Source: Roseomonas alba
Lineage (GTDB): Bacteria; Pseudomonadota; Alphaproteobacteria; Acetobacterales; Acetobacteraceae
Assembly: GCF_019430885.1 (NCBI RefSeq)
Contig: NZ_JAHYBZ010000003.1
Location: 558,001 to 622,000, forward strand
Direction of reading: 5' to 3'
Length of the DNA stretch: 64,000 nt
Position numbers and translations under genes: made by a program
Notes under the pieces: generated by a model
Told to the model about the DNA's origin: nothing
The model's input: the letters and a program-made list of their open reading frames with translations, nothing else
Databases searched by the model: none
Shown here: positions 57,443 to 64,000 of the stretch, in pieces
Numbering within the stretch: position 1 is the stretch's first letter
Layout of the letters: each line of letters opens with the position of its first letter

Positions 57443-59514
57443 GGCGTGCGCTCGGCGAGGATGGAGCCGTCCGGCAGCACGGCGATGCGCGCGCCGGGGC
57501 CGACGATGAAGGTGCTTTCGTTCTCCTCGAAGACCGCGGGGCCTTCGAGGGTGGTGCCGATGGGCAGGGCGTAGCGGTCATAGACCGGGGTGGGCACGGC
57601 GCCGCCCGCATCGGGGAAGTGGACGCTGCGCTGGCCCTTCAGCGCCGCGCTGCCACCGCCCAGGCCATCGAGCCGCAGCATGCCGCCCGCGCCCGGCATG
57701 GGGGCGGAGACCGATAGGCGCAGGGCGACGAATTGCGCGGCGGCCCCGGGCGGGGTGCGGCCGAACAGCACGCGATAGGCGGCTTCGAAGGCGGCAAGCA
57801 CGGCGGCTTCCGTCAGCACCTCCGGCAGGGCGACGGTGATCTCCGATCCCTGGCCGACATAGCGCATGTCTGCGAGGCGCCGGACCTCGCGGCGCGACAG
57901 GTCCGCACCTGTGGCCTGCACCACCGCCAGGGCATCGGCTTCGAGCGCGGCGAACAGCGTCTCCGCCGCGGCCCAATCGGCCTGGTTAAGCCGCGTGTTG
58001 AAGGACGCCACGCGGTCGATGCGTGCGGGCGCCATCAGCATGCCGATGGTGCTGCCCGCACCCGCACCCGGCGGGCAGACGACGCGCGTCACGCCGAGCT
58101 TGGTGCCGACATGCCAGGCGTGCACCGGCGCGGCCCCGCCGGTCGCGAGCAACGCATAGTCCTGCGGCACGCGCCCGCGTTCCGCGATGGCGACGCGTGC
58201 CGCGCCCGCCATGTTCTCGTTCACCACGTCATGGATGCCGAAGGCCCCGCGCGTCGCGTCCAGACCCAGCGTGCCGGCCAGGCCGCCCAGCGCGGCGCGT
58301 GCCTCGGCGGCGTCGATCGTCATGGTGCCGCCGAGGAAGAAATCGGCGTTGAGATAGCCCAGTGCGAGATCGCTGTCGGTCACGGTCGGCTCCGCGCCGC
58401 CTCGCCCATAGCAGACCGGGCCGGGCTGCGCGCCCGCACTTTCCGGGCCGACATGCAGGGTACCGAGCTCGCTACGTCTGGCGATCGACCCACCGCCGGC
58501 GCCGATCTCGATCAGCTCGACGGTCGCGATCTGGATCGGCAGGCCGGAGCCACGCAGGAAGCGCTTGGTGCGCGCCGCCTCGAAGCCCCAGGCGACGAGT
58601 GGATCGCCGTCATCGACGAGGGCGAGCTTCGCCGTGGTCCCGCCCATGTCGAAGGCCAGCACGCGATCGAGCCCCGCATGCCGCCCGAACCACGCCCCGG
58701 CCAGGGCACCCGCCGCCGGGCCGCTCTCCAGCAATTGCACGGGTGCGCGCTTCGCCTCGGCGACATGGGTCAGGCCGCCATTGGACAGCATCAGGAACAG
58801 CCCGCCAGGAATGCCTGCCCCCTTCAGCGCGGCTTCCAGCGTGTCGAGATACGTCTCGGCAATCGGCCGCACATAGGCGTTGGCGGCCGCCGTCACCATG
58901 CGCGGATATTCACGAATCTCGGGGGCGAGATCGGAGGACAGGGACAGCGACAATGACGGGAACCGCTTCGCGATGGCGTCGGCGGCCAAGCGCTCATGGA
59001 CAGGGTTCGCATAGGCATGCAGGAAGCAGATGGCGAGGCTGGTGACACCTTCCGCGACCAGCGATTCCACCTCGCGCAGCGCGGCCTCGACGTCGAGCGG
59101 CTTCTCGATGCTGCCATCCGGGCCCAGCCGTTCGAAGGCCGGCCGCCGCCACGGCCGCGGCACCAGCGGTGCGGGCATGTCGAGGAACAGGTCGTAGAGC
59201 TCGTATTTCCGCTCGCGCGCGATCTCGAGCACATCGGTGAAGCCATCGGTCGTCAGCAGGCCGGTGGCAGCCCCCTTCCGCTCGATCAGCGCATTGGTGA
59301 ACAGCGTCGTCGCATGCACGACGCGGCCGATCGAGGACGGCGCGATGCCGCCCTTCTCCAGCAGCTTCTTCAACCCGGTGATCGCCCCGCGGGAGGGATC
59401 GTCGGGCGTGGTGCTTTCCTTCCAGATGACCGCCCTGCCATCGGCAGGGTCAAGGACGACGAGATCGGTGAAGGTACCGCCGATGTCGATACCGAGTGAC
59501 AGGGACACAGTCAT
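57439..59514 (-). CDS. hyuA: Hydantoinase A / oxoprolinase family protein
   Basis: This 691-residue ATP-binding subunit starts LGIDIGGTFTDLVVLDPADG, the actin-like ATPase phosphate-1 motif, with the phosphate-2 region DRVLAFDMGGTTAKLALVDDG and EIGAGGGSIARR further on. Such AB pairs hydrolyse hydantoins, 5-oxoproline or carboxylate ketones with ATP. The substrate here is unknown. It follows the Bug receptor by 15 bp, so receptor, hyuA and hyuB form one operon. Confidence 0.93.
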   Translation of the reverse strand: MTVSLSLGIDIGGTFTDLVVLDPADGRAVIWKESTTPDDPSRGAITGLKKLLEKGGIAPSSIGRVVHATTLFTNALIERKGAATGLLTTDGFTDVLEIARERKYELYDLFLDMPAPLVPRPWRRPAFERLGPDGSIEKPLDVEAALREVESLVAEGVTSLAICFLHAYANPVHERLAADAIAKRFPSLSLSLSSDLAPEIREYPRMVTAAANAYVRPIAETYLDTLEAALKGAGIPGGLFLMLSNGGLTHVAEAKRAPVQLLESGPAAGALAGAWFGRHAGLDRVLAFDMGGTTAKLALVDDGDPLVAWGFEAARTKRFLRGSGLPIQIATVELIEIGAGGGSIARRSELGTLHVGPESAGAQPGPVCYGRGGAEPTVTDSDLALGYLNADFFLGGTMTIDAAEARAALGGLAGTLGLDATRGAFGIHDVVNENMAGAARVAIAERGRVPQDYALLATGGAAPVHAWHVGTKLGVTRVVCPPGAGAGSTIGMLMAPARIDRVASFNTRLNQADWAAAETLFAALEADALAVVQATGADLSRREVRRLADMRYVGQGSEITVALPEVLTEAAVLAAFEAAYRVLFGRTPPGAAAQFVALRLSVSAPMPGAGGMLRLDGLGGGSAALKGQRSVHFPDAGGAVPTPVYDRYALPIGTTLEGPAVFEENESTFIVGPGARIAVLPDGSILAERTP

Positions 59515-59529
59515 TGGGATTCCTGGAGG

Positions 59530-60510
59530 TCAGTCGCCGCGGATGTTGTTGGTCTCGACCACCTGCTTCCAGCGGGCGCGGTCGCGCTGGATGCGCTGGG
59601 CGAAGTCGGAGCCGCCCTCGCCGATCGGGATCAGGCCGCGCTCCATCAGGGTGCGCGTGGCCTGCGCGTCGCTGAGCGTCGCCTGGAAGATGTCGACCAG
59701 CCCGGCGACCACGTCGGCCGGCATACCGGCAGGGCCGACCATGCCGAACCAGTTGTTGATCTCCATCGTCGGGAAGCGGCGCGCGAGCGGCTGCAGCTCC
59801 GGCATCAGCGGAGTCGGTTCCGCCGCCGTCACGCCGAGACCCTTCAACCGCCCACCACGGATCGTGGCCGCGACCTCGGCGACATTGGCGACCATCATGT
59901 CCACGCGGCCGGTGGATACATCCAGCAGCGCCGGCGAACCGCCGCGATAGGAAATGTGGTTCATCGTCACGCCTGCCGCATTGGCGAAGAGCAGCGCGCC
60001 GAGCTGGTTGATCGACCCGTTGCCGGAGGAAGCGAAGGTCGCCGTTCCGTCCTTCTGCTTCGCATAGGCGATCAGCCCGTCGATGTCGTCGAAGGGCGCG
60101 TCGGGTCGCACCACCAGCGCCATAGGCGTGCCGGCCAGGTTGATCACCGGCGTCAGCTCGCGATCCAGGTCGAAGGGAATGGGAATGCCGGGAATGGCGG
60201 GTGCCACCGCCAGCATGCCCATGATGCCGCTGGCGAGGGTGTAGCCATCGGGCGCGGCGCGCGACGCCGCCTGCGCCGCGATGAAGCCATAGGCGCCGGA
60301 CCTCACCTCGGGCACCGAGGCGACGTTGCGCACGCGCTGCATGCCCTCGGCGACGATGCGGAACAGGATGTCGACGGCCCCGCCCGGCGGGTAGCCGATA
60401 AACATCCGGATGGGCTGGCTGGGCGTCCAGGCGGCCTGCGCCGGCAGCGCAGCACCCAGGGCGGCGGCAGCGCCGAGCAGCGCGCGGCGCGAGAGGAATT
60501 CTTTGGTCAT
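59530..60510 (-). CDS. Bug/TctC-family receptor of the hyu operon
   Basis: This is a 326-residue periplasmic binding protein. The signal peptide is MTKEFLSRRALLGAAAALGAALPAQA (Tat-like). Bug motifs are MFIGYPPGGAVDILFRIVAEGM, the RSGAYGFIAAQAASRAAPDGYTL segment, and ISYRGGSPALLDVSTGRVDMMV. AAGGAGG lies just upstream of ATG 60510. It is the first gene of the operon with hyuA and hyuB, which links the receptor's ligand to a hydantoin- or lactam-like substrate. No tctAB is adjacent, so transport may use another pair, such as tctA/tctB at 33646-36835. Confidence 0.9.
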   Translation of the reverse strand: MTKEFLSRRALLGAAAALGAALPAQAAWTPSQPIRMFIGYPPGGAVDILFRIVAEGMQRVRNVASVPEVRSGAYGFIAAQAASRAAPDGYTLASGIMGMLAVAPAIPGIPIPFDLDRELTPVINLAGTPMALVVRPDAPFDDIDGLIAYAKQKDGTATFASSGNGSINQLGALLFANAAGVTMNHISYRGGSPALLDVSTGRVDMMVANVAEVAATIRGGRLKGLGVTAAEPTPLMPELQPLARRFPTMEINNWFGMVGPAGMPADVVAGLVDIFQATLSDAQATRTLMERGLIPIGEGGSDFAQRIQRDRARWKQVVETNNIRGD

Positions 60511-60681
60511 GGGGCCTCCTTGCATCTCGGTCCGGCCCGGCGTCCCTGTGCCGCCGGGTTGGCCCCGGCGATGACTACGCGCCCTTTCATGCGCCCGGCG
60601 CATGGACAGGTTGGCCCTGCCTCCGCGCTTTCGGCAGTCTTCCGCGACATCAGGGGGCTGGCAACCGATACTCCCTCATGC

Positions 60682-60704
60682 CTTCATGACGTTCTGGAAT
60701 GAAG
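60682..60704. promoter_or_regulatory. LysR-type operator candidate
   Basis: CTTCAT and ATGAAG are perfect 6-bp arms separated by 11 nt, 13 bp before the LysR ATG in the divergent gap of 207 bp. This T-N11-A-like symmetric box is the standard LysR binding layout and would control both lysR and the receptor-hyuAB operon. Confidence 0.55.
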
Positions 60705-60717
60705 TCAGGGCCGCCGG

Positions 60718-61608
60718 ATGCGTCGCCACACCCCACCGACCGCTGCCCTGCAGGCCTTCGAGGCCTGCGCACGGCACCTCTCCGTCTCCCGCGCGGCGGA
60801 GGAGCTGCACCTGACGCAGAGCGCCGTGAGCCGGCAGCTCGCCGGGCTGGAGGCGCTGCTGGGAGTGCGGCTGTTCCTGCGCGTGCGGCAGCGCCTGGTG
60901 ATGACCGCGGCGGCGGCGGCCTATGCCCCGCAGCTTCGCGCCGCGCTGGCACGCATCGAGGCGGCGACGCTGGAAGTCATGGCCCATCAGGGGGCGGGCG
61001 GGACGCTGACGCTCGCCGTGCAGCCGACCTTCGGCACGCGCTGGCTGATGCCGCGGCTGCCGCGCTTCCTCGCCGCGCATCGGCGGATCGTGGTGAACTT
61101 CCGGAACTACACGACGCGGCCGATGCCGCTCGACTTCGCGGCGGAGGATGTGGACGCCGCCATCATGCTGGAAGAAACACCGCAGCGCGGCATCGCGACG
61201 CACCGCCTGGTGGCGGATCGCCGCGTGCCGGTCTGTGCACCGGTCCTGGCCGAGACGCTGGCGGTGACGGCGGATATTGCGCGGCAGACCCTGTTGCAGC
61301 ACTCGACGCGGCCGCGCGCCTGGGCGGATTGGCTCGCCATGGCCGGCGTCGAGGGTGTGGACGGGTTCCGTGGGCCGCGCTTCCACCACCATGCCATGGT
61401 GGCGGAGGCTGCGGCCCAGGGCATGGGCGTCGCCCTGATGCCTCGCTTCATGGTCGCCGAGGATATCGCACGCGGGCGCCTGGCCGTACCCTTCGATCAG
61501 GCGCTCGACAGCGGCGAGCATTATGTCTTCGCCTATCCGGAAACGTCGGCGGAGCTGCCGGCGCTGCGGCTGTTCCGCGACTGGCTGATCGCCGAAGCAC
61601 AGGAGTGA
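60718..61608 (+). CDS. LysR-family transcriptional regulator (GcvA-like)
   Basis: This 296-residue regulator has an N-terminal winged helix-turn-helix (ALQAFEACARHLSVSRAAEELHLTQSAVSRQLAGLEALLGVRLF) with the LysR signature. The substrate-binding domain follows, with LTLAVQPTFGTRWLMPRLPRF typical of the GcvA group. It is divergent from the Bug-hyuA-hyuB operon and probably controls it. A LysR-type box lies right before its start. Confidence 0.93.
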   Translation: MRRHTPPTAALQAFEACARHLSVSRAAEELHLTQSAVSRQLAGLEALLGVRLFLRVRQRLVMTAAAAAYAPQLRAALARIEAATLEVMAHQGAGGTLTLAVQPTFGTRWLMPRLPRFLAAHRRIVVNFRNYTTRPMPLDFAAEDVDAAIMLEETPQRGIATHRLVADRRVPVCAPVLAETLAVTADIARQTLLQHSTRPRAWADWLAMAGVEGVDGFRGPRFHHHAMVAEAAAQGMGVALMPRFMVAEDIARGRLAVPFDQALDSGEHYVFAYPETSAELPALRLFRDWLIAEAQE

Positions 61609-61736
61609 CGGGGGAGGATTCCCGGCCCCGTCGCAAGGCTGGCCCCGGGCCGAGGTCAGGATCTCAAACCTGTTGAATTCCCGGAGGCGTGATCCATAGG
61701 CTTAAGGGCTGGGCAATCGCTGCCGGAGGCGTGGCA

Positions 61737-62150
61737 ATGCCCCGAGCCTGCCGATCGGCCGCGATGGCGACGTGTCTCTCGCTGGCGGCATGTGCCAGCG
61801 AACGGAGCACCTCGACGCCTTCCACGATACCGCATCGCTTCAAGGGCGTCTGGCTGGGCCCGGCCGTCCGAAATCGCCAGCCGGTCGATCCCTTCAACTG
61901 CACGCTCGCGCGCTACACGGCGCGGATCGGCGTGCGCGATGGAATCGCCCGCACGCCGTTCTATGACGCCTTCCACGACACCCCGATCCAGCCGGACGGC
62001 AGCATCCAATCGACCGCCGGACACACGATTCTCATCGGTCGCTTCGTCGGCAATACCTTCACGGGCGAATTATTCGCGGCGTCGCGAAACTGCGTCCGTG
62101 ACCTGACCCTGCAAAGGCAACCCAGGACGACACCGCAGGCCACACCGTAG
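61737..62150 (+). CDS. Putative small lipoprotein of unknown function
   Basis: This 137-residue protein has a lipoprotein signal (AAMATCLSLAAC lipobox, Cys as first mature residue) and a short soluble domain (GVWLGPAVRNRQPVDPFNCT, PFYDAFHDTPIQPDGSI, GRFVGNTFTGEL, SRNCVRDLTL). ATG 61737 has GGAGG at 7-nt spacing. GTG 61689 is an in-frame alternative with a duplicated CCGGAGGCGTG site but with almost no spacing. No family was recognised. It follows lysR by 128 bp. Confidence 0.6.
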   Translation: MPRACRSAAMATCLSLAACASERSTSTPSTIPHRFKGVWLGPAVRNRQPVDPFNCTLARYTARIGVRDGIARTPFYDAFHDTPIQPDGSIQSTAGHTILIGRFVGNTFTGELFAASRNCVRDLTLQRQPRTTPQATP

Positions 62151-62209
62151 CGCCGCCCCCGATCACCCCTCCGGTCCGGCCCAGGCGCCCAGGGCACATC
62201 CCGATCGAA

Positions 62210-62227
62210 TAAAGGCATCTGATCGGG
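62210..62227. terminator. Hairpin between the lipoprotein gene and folD
   Basis: CCCGATC and GATCGGG form a perfect 7-bp stem with a short A-rich apical loop in the 142-bp convergent gap. No T-run is seen. It is a modest candidate for shared termination of both genes. Confidence 0.3.
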
Positions 62228-62292
62228 TGAAGATGCCCGCAGCAACACGGGGCCGGAGACGTTGCCGCGGGCCAGGGCGAACCGGAATGGCT

Positions 62293-63135
62293 CTAGCGAC
62301 GTCGGGCGATTGCCGCATCCAGCGTATTCTCGAGCAGGCAGGCGATGGTCATCGGCCCCACCCCGCCGGGTACGGGAGTGATGGCGCCCGCGATGGTGGA
62401 CGCCTCGGCGAAGGCAACGTCGCCGACCAGCTTGCCGTCCGCCCGGCGATTGATGCCGACATCGACCACCACCGCGCCGGGGGCGATCCAGTCGCCGCGC
62501 ACCATCTCGGGTCGGCCCACGGCAGCGACCAGGATCTCGGCGCGGCGGCACTCGGCCGGCAGGTCGCGGGTGCGCGAATGGGCGATGGTCACGGTGCAAT
62601 CGGCCCCGAGCAGGAGCTGCGCCATGGGCCGCCCGACGATCTGCGACCGGCCGAGCACCACGGCCCGGGCGCCGCGCAGGGTCACGCCTGCCTCGGCGAG
62701 AATGTGCATCACGCCACGCGGGGTGCAGGGGACCAGGCCCGGCTGGCCGGCGGCGAGCCGCCCGGCGTTCAGCGGGTGGAAGCCGTCCACATCCTTGGCC
62801 GGATCGACCGCGGCGATGGCGGCCTCGGTGCGGATATGCGCGGGCAGAGGGAGCTGTACCAGGATGCCGTCCACCGCCGGGTCGGCATTCAGGGCGGCGA
62901 TGGTGGCGAGGAGTTCCGCCTCGCTGGTCGAATCCGGCAGATGGATCGTGGCGCTGTCGAAGCCCACCTCCTTCGCCGCCTTGTCCTTGTTGCGGACATA
63001 GACGCCGGAGGCCGGATCCTCGCCCACCCGCACCACGCGCAGGCCGGGGCGAAAAGGCAGGGTGGCGACGCGCTCGGCCAGGCGGGCGCGCAGCCCGGCC
63101 GCGATGGCTTTGCCATCAAGAATGCGGGCAGTCAT
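62293..63135 (-). CDS. folD: Methylenetetrahydrofolate dehydrogenase / cyclohydrolase
   Basis: This 280-residue bifunctional one-carbon enzyme shows [22 protein letters not shown] with catalytic Tyr and Lys, the [10 protein letters not shown] motif, [29 protein letters not shown] for NADP binding, and [22 protein letters not shown]. The length is typical. Its start overlaps the stop of the DUF167 gene (ATGA-type), so yggT, DUF167 and folD form one minus-strand operon. It supplies formyl-THF for purine synthesis. Confidence 0.96.
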   Translation of the reverse strand: MTARILDGKAIAAGLRARLAERVATLPFRPGLRVVRVGEDPASGVYVRNKDKAAKEVGFDSATIHLPDSTSEAELLATIAALNADPAVDGILVQLPLPAHIRTEAAIAAVDPAKDVDGFHPLNAGRLAAGQPGLVPCTPRGVMHILAEAGVTLRGARAVVLGRSQIVGRPMAQLLLGADCTVTIAHSRTRDLPAECRRAEILVAAVGRPEMVRGDWIAPGAVVVDVGINRRADGKLVGDVAFAEASTIAGAITPVPGGVGPMTIACLLENTLDAAIARRR

Positions 63136-63434
63136 GCAAGGGACTCCAGGCGGGGAACAAGCGTGGCGGGGTCACCGTCCACGCGCAGCAGCTTTTCCCG
63201 CGACGACGCGCCTTGCAGCAGGGCGACGGCGGATGGCGCGACACCCAGGGCGCGGGCGAGCGCCGTGCAGGCGGCGCGGGAAGCGCGGCCATCTTCCGGC
63301 GCTTCGCTGACGGCGATGGCGAGGCGCGGGCCGTCCGCGGTGGGCTTCACCCCACCGAGTCCGGGGCGGCGCGCCTTGGGCTGCACCTTCACCCGGACGG
63401 TCACGGCAGCGGCTTCGGCCTGCCAGAAGGCCAT
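63132..63434 (-). CDS. DUF167 (YggU-like) protein
   Basis: This 100-residue protein has the DUF167 fold pattern: [35 protein letters not shown], and [10 protein letters not shown]. Family members are widespread and of unknown function. It starts on the yggT stop (TGATG overlap) and overlaps folD, the usual yggT-yggU-folD arrangement of alphaproteobacteria. Confidence 0.88.
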   Translation of the reverse strand: MAFWQAEAAAVTVRVKVQPKARRPGLGGVKPTADGPRLAIAVSEAPEDGRASRAACTALARALGVAPSAVALLQGASSREKLLRVDGDPATLVPRLESLA

Positions 63435-63736
63435 CAGAAGGCGTAGAGACCGAACAGCGGGGCAATGCTGGTCGCGAGCAGGATGCGCAGCGCCTGCAAC
63501 GCCAGGATCAGCACCAGCGGCGACAGGTCGATGCCCCCCAGGTCCGGCAGGAAGCGCCGGATGGGCCGCAGCGCCGGTTCCGTGACCCGGTAGAAGAAGT
63601 CCGAGATGGTCCAGACCAGCCGGTTGCGGCTGTCGAGAATATTGAAGGCGAGCAGCATGGAGAGCACCGCCGCGATGATCAGTGCCCAGACATAGAGGCT
63701 GATTGCGGTATCCAACAGCCAGAACAGCGCGCGCAT
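63434..63736 (-). CDS. yggT: YggT family membrane protein
   Basis: This 100-residue inner-membrane protein has two hydrophobic segments (LDTAISLYVWALIIAAVLSML and LSPLVLILALQALRILLAT) and the central YggT motif VTEPALRPIRRFLPDLGGIDLSPL. Proteins of this family have been linked to cell division and osmotic tolerance. ATG 63736 has a GGAGG upstream, so the longer frame to 63820 is not used. Confidence 0.92.
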   Translation of the reverse strand: MRALFWLLDTAISLYVWALIIAAVLSMLLAFNILDSRNRLVWTISDFFYRVTEPALRPIRRFLPDLGGIDLSPLVLILALQALRILLATSIAPLFGLYAF

Positions 63737-63794
63737 GGGCCCTCCTTGCAGGTGGCCGCAACCTAGTGACCGGGCGGGGTGCGGACAAGGCGCC

Positions 63795-63823
63795 TTGACT
63801 TCCCCTGCGCGCTGGGGCACTCA
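63795..63823 (+). promoter_or_regulatory. Possible promoter of tRNA-Ala
   Basis: TTGACT (63795-63800), a 17-nt spacer and CACTCA (63818-63823), with 18 nt to the tRNA start. The -35 is good but the -10 is weak, so this is tentative. Confidence 0.35.
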
Positions 63824-63841
63824 GCGCGCCTCGCGCGGGTT

Positions 63842-63917
63842 GGGGCTGTAGCTCAGTTGGGAGAGCGCCTCGTTCGCAATGAGGAGGTCAGGGGTTCGAT
63901 TCCCCTCAGCTCCACCA
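63842..63917 (+). tRNA. tRNA-Ala (anticodon CGC)
   Basis: This 76-nt tRNA folds as a full cloverleaf. Acceptor GGGGCTG pairs with CAGCTCC with one G-T wobble. The D arm is GCTC/GAGC, the anticodon arm CCTCG/TGAGG with loop TTCGCAA, and the T arm AGGGG/CCCCT with loop TTCGATT. CCA is encoded at the end. Anticodon CGC (63875-63877) reads GCG alanine codons, frequent in this GC-rich genome. Confidence 0.96.
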
Positions 63918-63943
63918 CCGCCCGCGAGATTGCATTACATCTT

Positions 63944-64000
63944 TCATCGGAACGCCCGCCATCCCGGCGCCTGCGCCAGCCGCTCCGCGCTGGCCTCCAG
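63944..64000 (-). CDS. C-terminal fragment of an unidentified gene, cut by the window edge
   Basis: On the minus strand, from the edge at 64000, 18 codons (LEASAERLAQAPGWRAFR) run to a TGA at 63946-63944. The composition looks like a real coding end and would close 26 nt after the tRNA. The fragment is too short to identify the product. Confidence 0.4.
   Translation of the reverse strand: MEASAERLAQAPGWRAFR

Noticed and set aside
63842-64000. tRNA-associated integration site
   Set aside because: No integrase and no repeat of the tRNA 3' end is visible in the window, and only 83 bp follow the tRNA.

Overview
This is a high-GC, gene-dense bacterial chromosome segment. The dnaA - rpsT - enoyl-CoA hydratase - mutM / ubiE - coaBC - dut block, the tripartite tricarboxylate (Tct) and other Bug/TctC-type receptors, and the very high GC point to an Alphaproteobacterium. 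An Acetobacteraceae (Roseomonas-like) origin is my best guess. That is inference from gene order and composition, not a search result.

Layout. 1-14.6 kb is an uptake and catabolism region: a truncated TcuA-like flavoprotein, a small metzincin-like protein, a GntR regulator, an orphan peptide-type binding protein, a ThiY/SsuA-type ABC transporter, a D-aminopeptidase with a quinone reductase, and a complete peptide ABC transporter behind a VOC protein. 15-24 kb is the conserved replication/repair block (dnaA, rpsT, echA-like, mutM, ubiE, coaBC, dut), a TTC38-like TPR protein, and nhaA with a structured leader that may be a lithium-class riboswitch. 24.5-32.4 kb carries purH, a beta-carbonic anhydrase, rmuC, a nucleoside transporter, a class III aminotransferase and an M20 amidohydrolase. 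32.6-37.5 kb is a tripartite tricarboxylate transporter (tctC-tctB-phzF-tctA) with a flavin reductase. 37.5-38.2 kb is a ccdAB toxin-antitoxin pair whose antitoxin has an extra N-terminal helix-turn-helix. 38.2-55.7 kb is mostly housekeeping: MFS, heparinase, rpe, ABC-F, adenosine-kinase-like PfkB, uvrB, EamA, methyltransferase, M23 peptidase, xseA, purD, hemolysin III. 55.8-61.6 kb is a hyuA-hyuB hydantoinase/oxoprolinase operon with its own Bug receptor and a divergent LysR regulator. The end holds folD, a DUF167 protein, yggT and tRNA-Ala(CGC).

The most unusual structure is a dispersed family of palindromic elements: seven copies in 64 kb, all intergenic. A full copy is about 230-260 bp and is built as an inverted pair of two-hairpin modules. 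One hairpin is a GGAGGGGC/GCCCCTCC stem and the other a CCAAAGGCC/GGCCTTTGG stem. In two copies the second hairpin has a different stem sequence but is still perfectly paired, which suggests the fold itself is maintained. No copy lies between divergent genes. They could be MITE-like elements, REP-like elements or mobile transcription terminators.

The second point of interest is the HTH-CcdA/CcdB module with a palindromic operator directly upstream. Others are the metzincin-like mini-protein, the nested palindromes upstream of dnaA with no recognisable DnaA box, the nhaA leader, and a MutM whose zinc finger lacks its fourth cysteine.
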